From contig CM049322.1 of NCBI GenBank assembly GCA_026874595.1, positions 40,852,840 through 40,916,839 on the forward strand: DNA of 64,000 nucleotides, read 5' to 3'. Below the pieces are notes generated by a model, which was given only the letters and a program-made list of their open reading frames with translations, was not told the origin of the DNA and searched no databases. The translations under genes were made by a program, and so were the position numbers. Origin of the DNA: Sipunculus nudus (lineage: Eukaryota > Annelida > Sipuncula > Golfingiida > Sipunculidae). This document shows, one piece after another, positions 28,326-39,707 of the stretch. Position 1 is the first letter of the stretch; the number at the start of each line of letters is the position of its first letter.

Positions 28326-29194
28326 ACAGTCAGAACGGAGGGTAATGCTGCATAATAAGAATCCTACACCTTTACTTCATTCATAAACCGTTTGAAGGCT
28401 ACTCATATGAGGGTAATATGTGGTGAATGAGATTCGAACTAAAACCATAGTTATTTATTCTTCCTGACAATACCGCAAAGTGCTTATAAGTACCATTAAA
28501 TGGTCATTTTTAATACAGAAAGGTTCTCCTAGATGTGTGATTCATCATAAATGATTAACTTTTTAATTCAGTTTTTGTTATTGTAATAATAAGAAAATCG
28601 TTATAGAAACAGAAGGTCCGTGTTAAAGATTTTAAACTAAGAATAGTTTCAAGGGTTAACACAAGATGTCGCTAATAAGCAACCGAAGCGATCTTAGGGT
28701 TTCAAGAAAGTCACACAGAATGTCATTCCATGTTCTGCTATGTTTCTGTTAATCTGAGAACTATTACCGGAGCACATACACATTATATATTTGCTACAGT
28801 CATACTTATCTTGTATGTAGAACATGGGTATTACAAGATTTGTATTTTATCTCCTGATACTTATTTACATGAATCATTAAAGATTTGTGTCAGATCACAT
28901 TTCGGGTGCACTAAGCATACCAGCGAGTGACTGAATATCGTACATTGTTCAGCTACCAAGTGCTATTTCACCTTTAACGCTTTGTACATGGATACATTGA
29001 AAACACCGCACATGTATAGATATATCATGAATATCAAAATTCAAATTACACAGATTTTGTCGTTTAAATATTTTTATATATTGCTATATATACACCATGA
29101 CCATTTGTAAATTGTTTTATTTACTATTTACATTTGAATGATTTCAGACGTGGCATTTGCATCTCATTTACCTGAATTTATTTTGAGTTAGTTT

Positions 29195-29242
<48 letters not shown>

Positions 29243-29528
29243 CTGGCTTTTAAGAAGTCCCATCGGACTTATTACACAGGTTTTATATATATATGCAGAC
29301 GTCACACATATTTACATTGTGTATATACCAAATCGTTGTGAAGCAGATGTCGTTTTCGACTCACTCAATCCTTAGATTTTTAAAATTTCAAACACCGTTT
29401 ATATTCATTATTTTTATTATCTTTTTTCCAGCTGCAGTAGAGAGTTAACAGAATGTTAATGTAAATGAATGTTGTTCATCATAAATGTTCATATCATGTA
29501 CCCTTGACCAGTTCTGACTGAGATTGTA

Positions 29529-29534
29529 AATAAA
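29529..29534 (+). other. candidate polyadenylation signal
   Basis: AATAAA, followed by a T-rich stretch and a second AATAAA at 29560-29565. It lies 1.9 kb past the kinase stop, so assignment to that gene is tentative. Confidence 0.3.
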
Positions 29535-30194
29535 CATATCTTTTTTATACCCTTCGTTGAATAAAATATAGATTGTTTTGTTAGTGACTTTTGTCAAAAT
29601 CCCTGATGGAAAATGTGTTTTAACGTGTTTTAAATTACTGTTACTGATAACACCCGCAGCCCTAACTATCCGGAACTCGAAACAAACGTCATGTTATCTA
29701 TCGTTTCCCTGATTCTTTTCGGAATTGGTCAGGAAATATTTTTAGCAATTCGTATAATTATTATATTTTGATATGCCATCTGATTTTGGGATTATCTCAG
29801 ATGGACGCTGTTCATGTTATGAAAGACGCTGTCGTATCTTTTTGCCTCGCCCGAATAATATAAACATGAAACACCTCGTACGACTTTTGATAAATGGAAC
29901 AAACGTACGCAGAGTTGATACGATGTTAAAAAATAATTCAGAAAAGGGAACTTGTAATTCTAATATTTGTAATTCTCATGTTTGTTATGCTCATGTTTCC
30001 CGTCAGTATTTTTTTTCGTATATCTTAAAAAGGGCAGGCTATACGGGAAAAGTTATCGATTATTGATAAAGCTAGGACAAAAGAAAGCTAACAGTAGATT
30101 CTAACACTAGATTAAAAACGCAGCAACGCAGACCTGGTTCAGAGATCAGAGGCGTAGACAGGATTTACCCAAGGGAAATGCTTAGGACGGCGCG

Positions 30195-30292
30195 CGGTGT
30201 GTGTGTGGGGGGTGGGGGTGGGGGGGGGGGGGAGGGGGGAGGGGGGGAGATGGGAAGGGGGGGGGGGAGGGGGGAGGGGGTGAGATGAGGGA
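30195..30292 (+). repeat. G-rich homopurine tract
   Basis: Nearly pure G with GGT and GGA interruptions over about 90 bp, following a GTGTGTG stretch. Many G-runs of three or more could form G-quadruplexes. Confidence 0.9.
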
Positions 30293-31280
30293 TTGGCCGC
30301 GGGCATACATGCTTGGCGAATGGTCCACACTCATACATATAAATATATAATGTTTGTGTGTATGCTTAAAATTGTATGTTGTGTAAGAGAGTGGAGTCTG
30401 AAATCCAAGAAATCCTAAAATTGGAATATTTTTGTAATATGTTGATACCAAAACAAGAACAATAGGTGTTACAACATGAATGAAGATTGAGAATGGGTGA
30501 AAAATGTCAATTATTAAATCAACGTATTAGTCATTTGTTAAAGTCGCATGATTCCTCATCTCCAGTTTCCTATTAATCTCATGACAGATTCAGAATTATG
30601 TCCCCGAGATCTCTTTGTATAAATTGTTGAAGATGAAAATGTACTGTGATGAAACTAGGTTGACATGCAAAACTGACTCTGCACTCAATAACCCCAAGTT
30701 TCCCAAAGTCATTCTGTCTCATAATTCACAGCCATAAAATAACAACATTTAAGAATATTGAACTGAGCAAGAGGATGTCCAACCGGCAAATTGAAATAAT
30801 ATAAACGCTTTAATCACTCATATTATTGTTTATAATTGGCGGTCATTGCCTGTACTCAGTTACCCTACATTTTGTGAGAACTCCCAGCATCAATTGTCCA
30901 ATAAAGGGTAGTGAAGTCTATCCATTTTAAACAAAGAAATCCCGGCCATTGACGCACGCAAGTCAACTCTGAACTGACGGCTCAGGTCGGCTTTGAGCGG
31001 TGAATGGAACGTCTTATTGTATGAAGCTGTTAGTGTTATATTTGTACAATAGTGCGAGCTAGGCGGTTTCGGGGGTACAGTGTGGCTATTGTGTCGGGTG
31101 CCGCCGCGGTCTCATCGCCAACGAATCCCGTAAGATGAACAAGGGCTGAATTAAGTTGTGTTATCAAGGATATTAATGTCGTCATATTCCAGGGTAAACA
31201 GTGGCTTTCTTCACACTGAACGCTCTCAAGGGGATTACGCGTACACCAGTAACAGTATGGGCTTGGTGTGTTGTACATTC

Positions 31281-31288
31281 GATTCCAT

Positions 31289-31346
<58 letters not shown>
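31281..31346. repeat. (TC)n microsatellite
   Basis: CT/TC run of about 30 units, directly abutting the truncated MITE B copy that follows. Confidence 0.95.
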
Positions 31347-31349
<3 letters not shown>

Positions 31350-31351
<2 letters not shown>

Positions 31352-31570
31352 CAAAGCTCTGGCTTATCTGACTTGCCGCCAGATGCCATTGTTGAAGTGT
31401 TTTTTTTTTATTAATTTAGCGGACCCCCACATATTATAGCCTAAACATGTTTATATAAACAAAACAAGGAACCTGTGTGCGGTGATATCCACCTTTTCTG
31501 GCCTATTTTTTTAGAAAAGCTCCAAAAGATTACCTTTAGTTTGTGAAGGTCAGATAGGTAATTGGGCCCC
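31350..31570. mobile_element. MITE family B, 5'-truncated copy
   Basis: Only the right half is present (from CAAAGCTCTGGCTTATCTGA to GATTGGGCCCC). It begins at the (TC)n tract and ends at the TTAA shared with the next copy. Confidence 0.75.
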
Positions 31571-31574
31571 TTAA

Positions 31575-32035
31575 AGGTTCCCGTTCACCTACCTTTAAAA
31601 AAGTGATTTCTGGCTTCCTTTGTGTATATATTAAAGATCTCAGGGTAATTTTGGTTGTGAAAAGTTCTTATAAAGCCTTCAGGAAGGATGTTTGAATTTG
31701 TTTATCAACAACATGTTTGTAAACACAGCAATGTTGACAAACGGGAAAACATGTAACCTTCGGTAGTAGGTTGCATATATGCGGAGGCAGAAAGGTCACT
31801 TGTTGCAAAGTGCCATTTGCAAAGCTCTGCATGGCTTATCTGACTTGCTGCAAGATGCTCTTGTTGAATTTGTTTTGATTATTTTGGCGGGCATCCACAT
31901 ATTATAAACACGTTGAGATAAACAAAACAAGCAGCCTGTGTGCGGTGATATCCGCGTTTTTTTTTTACCAAATTTTTATATAAGCTCCAAAAGATTACTT
32001 TTAATTTATAAAGGTCAGATAGGTGATTGGGCCCC
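31575..32035. mobile_element. MITE family B, full-length copy
   Basis: It runs from AGGTTCCCGTTCACCTA to GATTGGGCCCC, preceded by TTAA (31571-31574) and followed by ATAA. Same interior as the copies at 17.6, 34.5 and 45.8 kb. Confidence 0.85.
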
Positions 32036-33577
32036 ATAAATTATTTTTGAATGTTATTTAAAATTAAGACCCCCTTGCGATATAACGCATGCCCCTTTCC
32101 TCAACTGGTTTGATCTATCTGACCCCACCACTGTATGTTATAACCTCTTCTTTATACTGGACACTGGAGTGTGCGTTCTTATTACCATTGTAATAGAACC
32201 ATGCAATCACAAAACTGTCAGGTCATCGAAGTATTAGCAGTGTTCTTTGACTTGGGCCTTTGGTCACATGACCAATATCACATGACACTGGGGTCTCTCT
32301 GGGGCCTCTGGAGCGGGCTCAAAGTCTGGTGACTAAATATCAACAAATCACTCCGTGCACACAGGGACGTGGGTATCATTTTAATACTCATGCTATCGAT
32401 ATAACATTAGGTCTAACATCATGGTGTATGATTAGAGGGTCGTAGCTGTGTAAGTAGAGAACGTCTTTGCTCACGTCTGTTCAAACCACGCTCATTGATA
32501 TTAGGAAAGTCGGCTTGCCACCGCACAGGTAAGTCCTGTATTAATTAGCCTGTATTGCAATTCGTCTTACCTGTTGTAAGTTATGTGACTCTGACTGAAT
32601 GCACGTTTTTGTCACGTGTTATATCGTGTCTGGGTTTATGTATGGTTTGCCATAATACCACACAGGATTGCTGGTCAATAGTCAGTAAATATTGTACTAG
32701 TAGACAACTGTTTGGAAACATGTCCAATTTGCTGTTTTTTGTCTATTTTCACTATTTGGTCCCCTTTTATAGACATACAGTACATATATTCAACGCGAGA
32801 TGTCTTTAAAATATAATGGAAAGCCTAATATGTTCTTTTTAGTTTTGCGTATTTATTTATTTTTGGTGTGTGTTGGGGAAGGGGGGATCTTGCATGATAT
32901 GGTCAATGCCATTGCCCCTGCTCCATCACTGTAAAAATGTCAGTTGTTATCATAGGTTGTTTACGTTGTGTGTGTTTGCGGTGTTCAAGTCTGAAGAGAG
33001 AGAGAGAGAGAGCCGTATAGGGTCTAGATTTATTTGAATGTTATGAACTGATTGATTCTGTTTTGATTTATGCAAAGTAATGCATTCAAAATTCTTGTCG
33101 TCGTATGTTTAGTATTCTTTAGGTCACCCTTAGTTTAAATAAGAAATATTAAATAATTTTGATGTAATCATGCAACAAAAATTACAAAGATTAAAAAACT
33201 ACTTTTTAGCAACCTGTATTACATGTTTATCAAATAATAAAACTGCATGAAATGCAATTTAGTCTTATGCATAATGACAACATTCTGTAAGAGACTGGCA
33301 TATGTACCTAGTGGTTGCATTTTTGCACGACCTATGGGGAATGTGGGGATTGTCATAAAGAGGTTGGGTTCAGTTAATATTTTTGTTAATGGTGATTCTA
33401 ATGATAATTATTATGATGATAGTTGTTATTTCTTTCAAACAATTATTGAAAATATTCAAACATCAAATCATATTTCAAATACTTTGAAGACTATACAGAA
33501 AAAAAGTCATTTGATAACAAGATATATAACTTAATATCAGCTTTTACAATAAGAGTCTTATAAACTACAAGTATAAA

Positions 33578-33856
33578 ATGGCTATTCGTCTCAAAGCTCT
33601 GTCGTTTCACAGACCGGGTTCGGCTCTCGATTGGCATGGCTGGGTCTCCGCTGCTGGGATCGGTGAAGGGAATGTGGGTTGCTTCTGCCTTTGTGGCTGT
33701 TGGGGCTGTGGCTTTCCTGTAAAGTCACCGGTGCGGGTTGAAGGATGGCGGTCTCTCGCGGCTTCCTGCTCGGCTTGGTGGCATCACGTCTATTGGCTCT
33801 GCGAACAATGCTTAAGGAGCGCACAGGGCTGGGGTCTTGACCACACCAACCTGTAG
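33578..33856. other. isolated GC-rich island with open frames on both strands
   Basis: About 250 bp of clearly higher GC than its surroundings. On the plus strand 92 codons are open from ATG at 33578, and a shorter frame reads MAGSPLLGSVKGMWVASAFV. On the minus strand 78 codons are open (rich in Arg, Ser, Pro and His), preceded by a possible CTACAG acceptor near 33853. No family was recognised. It could be an exon, a retrocopy fragment or a repeat. Confidence 0.3.
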
Positions 33857-34466
33857 CTGGTCGACAAAGCGAAAAACAACTTAAATAAAAAAATCAATAA
33901 GTAAAAAACGAATCTTTGTACATTGTGTGAAGTAGACTACTTAACAAATTCATACAGCACGATTGCTCACTGATATATTATAAAACAATTAATATAAAAA
34001 CGATAGTCTTTATTTCAGTTTCAAACTGAAAACAGGTGACCATTTAATTGAATATCAGGATTCATGTCAGGATAAGATAGGTGTTTCAGGTAAAGACATA
34101 CTAATATAAAAATATGTACTCTCTTAAAACATGGTACAGGCATGTTTACTTTATCTTATACTGAAACATTCTACAAACTTGAACTTCAAGCATAAATTGG
34201 AAACATGTTTTGTCTTGAAATCAAACCCCACAATGTTTGCAAAAAATGGGTAAATTGATTTTTAATATCAACCTTTCAGACAGTATACATCGATGTATTG
34301 GCCCAGAATTACAGAATATCCATAACATCTTAAAAATAAAGCTTGCATGCATCATGGTCTGTCCTTTTTAACGATTTTAAATATAAAACCAAAGCTTAAA
34401 ACATAGAAACAAAACGGTGATACTGAATAATACATAAGATAAGATAGATACATCGTTGAACATTAA

Positions 34467-34923
34467 AGGTGCCCATTCACCTACATTTTGAAAAAAATGA
34501 GCGATTTCTTGATTCCTTTGTGCATATTTTAACGATCTAAGGGTAATTTTGGATGTGAAGAGTTCTTAAAATATCTTCATGAAGGATGTGTGAACTTGTT
34601 TAGCAACAAGATGTAGGTAAAACAGCAATGTTGACAAACGAGAAAACGTGTACCCTAAGGTGGTAGGTTGCATATATGCGGAGGTGGAAATTTCACCTGT
34701 TGCAAAACGCCACTTTCAAAGCTCTGGCTTATCTGACTTTCTGCCAGATGCCCTTGTAGAATCTGTTTTTATTATTTTGGCAGGCCCCAACATATTATAA
34801 ACACGCTGATATAAACAAAACAAGCAACCTGTGTGCGGTGATATCCACGTTTCTTGCCTATTTTTTAAACGCTATAAGGGATTACCTTTAAGTTGTACAG
34901 GTCAGATAGGTGATTGGGCCCCT
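34467..34923. mobile_element. MITE family B, copy with perfect TTAA flanks
   Basis: AGGTGCCCATTCACCTA at the left and TAGGTGATTGGGCCCCT at the right, with TTAA at 34463-34466 and 34924-34927. Confidence 0.88.
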
Positions 34924-35893
34924 TTAAGATAAGCAGCGTCAAACACTCACGCGCCTACCTTACCACACATCACTATCAGGTCAACAGAATGCCCGAAGGA
35001 GTCCGTGACTGCAAATATACTAGTATACTCACTTATATCAGTCACCGATCTATAAGTATCAAACCAAGATGAAAAAAGGATCTTATGACTAAATGTAAAT
35101 ACAGATAATCAATATTCAATGGAACAAGGTTCAAAGTTGCACGCGCTCACCATGTACATGCAGTCAATGGATAATAAACACACAATGAGTATAACTCATA
35201 TGACGCCGCAAATCCTTGTTAAAGACACATTGAATCTTTAAATGTTATGGCCCCGCATGTAATGTTAGTGTCAGTGATGTTTTGCCTTTTAAATATGCGT
35301 TTCATTTTTGCTGAGTCACTGTACAAAGAGTTGAGTTTTGTGTACAGTAACCGTATACGTAAAGGTACTGGGTAGGCTTTGATTTACATGGCTGAATGGA
35401 GAAAACTGCTCCGAAATGGATCGAAGTCAAAGTCAATTGTCAAATTATCTAAAACCAAAGTGTTTAAACTGTGGATTAAATATGTGACACATATCAAACC
35501 ACATCCCTACACCATGCACGTTGGGTATTATTATCGTATATAATAAAATAAAAATACACATTCTTAGGAATGCAAGCCTCCGCCATGTCGGGGTCCCTGT
35601 TGTTGGGTGCTCCCAATACCGTATATGCATTCACTAATTCGGCCCATATTCTCAAGTTCATTACCGAAACGTGACTGCATATTTACGAATATTCCTTGAA
35701 GGCGTTCCTGAATCTGGGTCTTGTGCCGGAACCAAACCAAAATCTGATCGATTATCCATTAGCCCATTTCTGAAAAAGCTTAAAAATGTCATGAGATTCC
35801 AATCAGGAGTTATGTTGTGGACACACAAACACGCTTCCCACACAAATGCACACAAACACACGAACACAAGAAAGGCAATAAATATAGTGTTAC

Positions 35894-35981
35894 CGGATTT
35901 CTGGTCGTCTGGACTTCTGGTCGTCCGGATTTCTGGTCGTCCGGACTTCTGGTCGTCCGGACTTATGATCGTCCGGATTCT
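35894..35981. repeat. 16-bp minisatellite
   Basis: Five to six units of GGAYTTCTGGTCGTCC in tandem. Neighbouring units join as TCCGGA, a palindrome. Confidence 0.92.
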
Positions 35982-36373
35982 GTTAACTTTTACACCCAAA
36001 CAGCCATAAAAGGTCTTGGTAGAATGGCCTTGGAAGGCTGCTTTTCCATGTACGCGTCAGTTTCTGCATATCATCTATGCGTTTGCCGCGGCACACACAC
36101 GTCTTGTTGTCAAGCCTCACGCCATTAACTCTTTTTTCTGCATAGCAACGGTATATCATAGTATTATCAGAAGTCAGGTTGGTTGATCCTAAGTCACACA
36201 TTTCTGGCCAAAATATGGTCCTTGTACTGTGGGAAGACTGGTCATACAGGTCGGGTTCTATGAGGTGGAATTCCCATGCATACGCCGGCCGTGTGGCAAA
36301 TAAAAAACCGACATGCGAAATCGCACACATGAAAATAGTACATGGCTTTTTAATTTGTTGGGGCGCTCCATTC

Positions 36374-37256
36374 GCAGCGGTTATACAATGCGATCATATC
36401 AGACATCGTTTCGTGTAACCGCTGCTATAGTCTGTTCCATAAGAGGGTGCCCATTGAAATTTGGCAATATTTTCATAAACTGGCAGATTGTTTTCAGATG
36501 GAATGTTGCAATGAAGGAATGGGGTGTTGGTCTAATTTACAGTAATTAAATTGTATAATAATATATAGTAAAATATTAAAGCAATGCAATTAAATTGATA
36601 TATGAGACGACAGTTTTTTACAACACCTCAACCCCATTCAGGTCAAGATCACCGGTCACATGCTCAAACAATTGCACTTGAAAGCACCTGATTGGCTTAT
36701 ACCTGTTCATAAATATTCTAAAAAATACAGTTGTCTGCAAGCTATAGCAGCCGCCATGTCACTTGACCAAAAGATTTAGAAGAACCAGAGGGTTGCAAAA
36801 TATTTATATTGGTTTTTGTTATGAGGTTTTACATCTCATATTAGGCATTGGTCCCTCATCAGCTTTTAATTTCAGAGAATAATTGCCAAATTTCAGTGGG
36901 CACCCTAACGAGGAACAGACTTTAGGTATGGCAAGGCTCTCTGGGCAGGAATACCAGGGTGCGCCCAGAGCACAGAATTGTTATCAGACCACTGAAAGCG
37001 TGATATTACATTGTGCATCCAGTCCACATTTTAACTATGCGACACCCGCTAATGGGTCTGATAACACCCGTTCTGGCAAAGGGCCAAGTGTCAGACCAAT
37101 GAGAGCTTGTGTCCCGGTGTTATCAATCCCACGAGAGCGGGTGTTCCATGTTTAAAATTTGGACTGGATTCACAATGTAAAACAATGCTTTCAGTGGAAA
37201 TACTAAGCAGCGGTTACACGAAACGATGTCTGGGACGACTACAGTGCTGCGGGAAT
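36374..37256. repeat. MITE family A pieces, interrupted
   Basis: GCAGCGGTTATACAATG... GTAACCGCTGC at 36374-36424 resembles the terminal hairpin of the family. The CAGGGTGCG block and the right end (AGCAGCGGTTACACGAAACG) follow at about 36905-37256. About 450 bp of unrelated AT-rich sequence lies between them. Confidence 0.6.
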
Positions 37257-37557
37257 GGCGTAACTTGTTGGATTTTCGACGCAGGCAAACGCATGGCAAA
37301 ACGCGTGTATGGAAAAGCATCCGTTTCCTGACAATCTGGTTGAGCGACGTCCAAATGATGTCACAGACGCAACGCGAAGGACGTTCCATTGTGACGTCAT
37401 CAATTCCCTTACTTGCGTTGTTACCAAGGCTTGATATGTATAGGTCACAAGTTACAAAATCAGTGTTTTCTAATATTTGGTTTTTATTCTTGTGGAATAA
37501 CTCTAAACAAACACGGTAAGGAATTATTTTCATCCCAGTTAATAACCTCCGTCAAGT

Positions 37558-37580
37558 GGGGGGGGGGGGGGGGGGGGGGT
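37558..37580 (+). repeat. poly(G) tract
   Basis: About 23 consecutive G. Similar tracts occur at about 23082-23098, 55898-55915 and 58999-59012. Confidence 0.95.
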
Positions 37581-37989
37581 TGTCTGTGAACAGCATTACT
37601 CAAAAAGTTATTAATGGTAGCTCGGCAATGATTCAAGGAACAATTGGTTTATTGGAATGAGCTCGTAGTGTTTTATTTGGTTTTTATAACACATTTGTTT
37701 ACACGCAGGACGTAGCTTTGTTTTGCGAGTCGTGACGTCACAGAGGACAATCAGTGACGTCACTCAGTGACGAGTCAGTAAATCAACGTACAAAATGGGG
37801 GCTATGGATGATGTTCGTTGTGTTTATAGTCCTGGGCCCTGTTGCAATAAGAATGTAAACAACTTAAGCCCCGCATGGGAGATATTTGGAGCTAGGCCCA
37901 AAACCTTACTTAGACAAGCTCGAGATTTAAGTCTGTAGCAGTAACGCTGTTTCAGCAAAGACCGGCCTAGCTCGCTGGAAATCCCCTTT

Positions 37990-38250
37990 TCAGCTCCACC
38001 TTTTGGTGTCTGTGTGTTTCCTTGTCTGTTGGCAGTATTACTCCAACAATTTTCAACGGATTTTAATAAAATGTTTAGGATAGCTCGGCAATGATACAAG
38101 GGACAATTGATCAAATTTTTTGGGTGATCCGGATCACCATCTGATTCATGGAATTTTATAAGGAAAATTGCTGCACCTCTGACATTGCCATATCTGGGGG
38201 TGATGATCTGCCTTGGCGGAGGTCTACACTATCTGCGCACATTCCTAGTT
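37990..38250. repeat. old interspersed repeat
   Basis: Contains TGGGTGATCCGGATCACCAT, a near-palindrome, followed by CTGCCTTGGCGGAGGTCT. I recall this combination from dispersed repeats in many marine animals. A related AGCTCGGCAATGATTCAAGG stretch occurs at 37619-37640, so part of it is duplicated. Confidence 0.5.
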
Positions 38251-38620
38251 CTACATTTTGTCTAGTTCTGCCTTAACAACCTCTTGTTTATTATGTTGTT
38301 TTGCCTCTAACAAAATGTCAACACAGATATTTGACAGGGAAATCATAGGGGTAATGGATTGGATTATAAGCCCCATTCAGCTGCATTTCGCCGCAACGTC
38401 TAAGGCCATGTGCGTTACAAAAAATTTCGAATACAAATTTCCATCATCATATGGGGGTGGGGGACACTTGTATTATCAATTTAAATGTGATTATAACAAT
38501 ACACAGACGCAAAGTTATTAATGCAGTGTTCCCAATGTGATTTCTTCTTCGGGGAATTCTGATATCTCTCGACTGATAATTTCATACAATTCCTCGGCTA
38601 TGTACACTGCAGGCCACGAA

Positions 38621-38930
38621 ATAATAATATTGTTCTACCGACTACAGGAACAAAAAAAATGGTGCAAGTTTTTTTTCTTTATCAGCTGAGAAACAAGACG
38701 TGAATTTTGCCAGCTGCTTACAGAAATATAAACATTTACTTCAGTCATTAAAATGGTTTATATCATGATTATCATCAACATAAAATTTAGGTCATTTTGA
38801 AACCTTTTAGAAATCTTTTTGGGAATTTGTGAAAATTAGCAATATTACTAAGGGCCTTGTCTTCATTTTCCATGGAAAAAAAATTATACACGACAAATTG
38901 GAGCGGTGAATGCGTAGAACAAACTTTATT
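38621..38930. repeat. MITE family D, copy 1
   Basis: ATTGTTCTACCGACT at the left and GCGTAGAACAAACTTT at the right are inverted. The inner TTAGCAATATTAC and CATGGAAAA blocks are shared with the copy at 59191-59504. Confidence 0.6.
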
Positions 38931-39191
38931 TGGCATGGCCTCAATAAACAGTATACATTTGTACAGTCTACATATTACTTTGACCGGGACTGTAGCTCCG
39001 TTCTTTTGTGAATCCAAACACCAAATCACTCCGTTTCGTCAATGACCCTCAGAGATGTAGGACACGTGTACACGTATCCTTTTAAGCCGACCATTATATA
39101 ACATTGGCAAATATCGTGTTGACTGTTACATCATGGTCACGACTTTATATGTCAAAACATAAACATCTCCGGCAGCTTAAGACTACACTTC

Positions 39192-39584
39192 TTACGGAGT
39201 GGTTGCACAATGACGTCATCCGACTTCTCCTTTCTTGTAACCGCTGCTTTGTATAGCAAGATTCTCTAGGTTCGACCACCAGGGTGAGCACAGAGCAAAG
39301 AAGTGTAAACAAACCATTGGCCTGAAAACTTCGTTTCCGGTACAGGGCCAAGAATCAGACCAACGGTAGCAGGTGTCCCGGCGTAATCTGTCCTTCAAAA
39401 GCTGGTGTCGCAAGTTTAAAATTTGAAGCTGCATGATTAGTGCTATATCACGCTCTCTTTAGTCTTATTACACTACTTTGCTCTCTGCTAACCCTGGTGG
39501 CCGAACCCAGACAATCTTGCTATACAAGGCAGCGATTACACGAAAAGACATCTGGGACTACTGCAATGTATAACCGTTGCAAAA
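39192..39584. mobile_element. MITE family A, best copy with about 110-bp inverted ends
   Basis: Left arm 39192-39299 and right arm about 39470-39584 are imperfect reverse complements, including CTTTGTATAGCAAGATT-type and CCACCAGGGT blocks. The unique centre is about 170 bp. No open frame of note. It ends about 120 bp before the first coding exon of LRR-Ig gene 2. Confidence 0.85.
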
Positions 39585-39707
39585 GGGGCGTAATTAAGAC
39601 AATCTTGAAACATTTTTTACCAAACATTTCTGTTCGAGAGCAAGTTATTATATAAAATGACTAACATATAACCATGCCGCTTGTAAATTTTTTTTTATCT
39701 TTTCAGA

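Larger units (their letters stand above)
27619..30194. other. 3' UTR and flank of the receptor kinase gene
   Basis: AT-rich with no coding exon seen. It contains the inverted repeat at 27985-28325, a TA run at 29199-29239 and candidate poly(A) signals at 29529-29534 and 29560-29565. How far the transcript reaches cannot be read from the sequence. Confidence 0.45.
30293..39191. other. repeat-rich intergenic region
   Basis: No confident gene. Contents are listed separately: a (TC)n tract, MITE B copies, a GC-rich island, a 16-bp minisatellite, MITE A pieces, MITE D copy 1 and an old interspersed repeat. A possible non-coding first exon of the plus-strand LRR-Ig gene is discussed in the findings. 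Confidence 0.4.

Noticed and set aside
30139-30451. Proline-rich and proline/histidine-rich minus-strand frames
   Set aside because: Translations of the G-rich tract; low complexity only.
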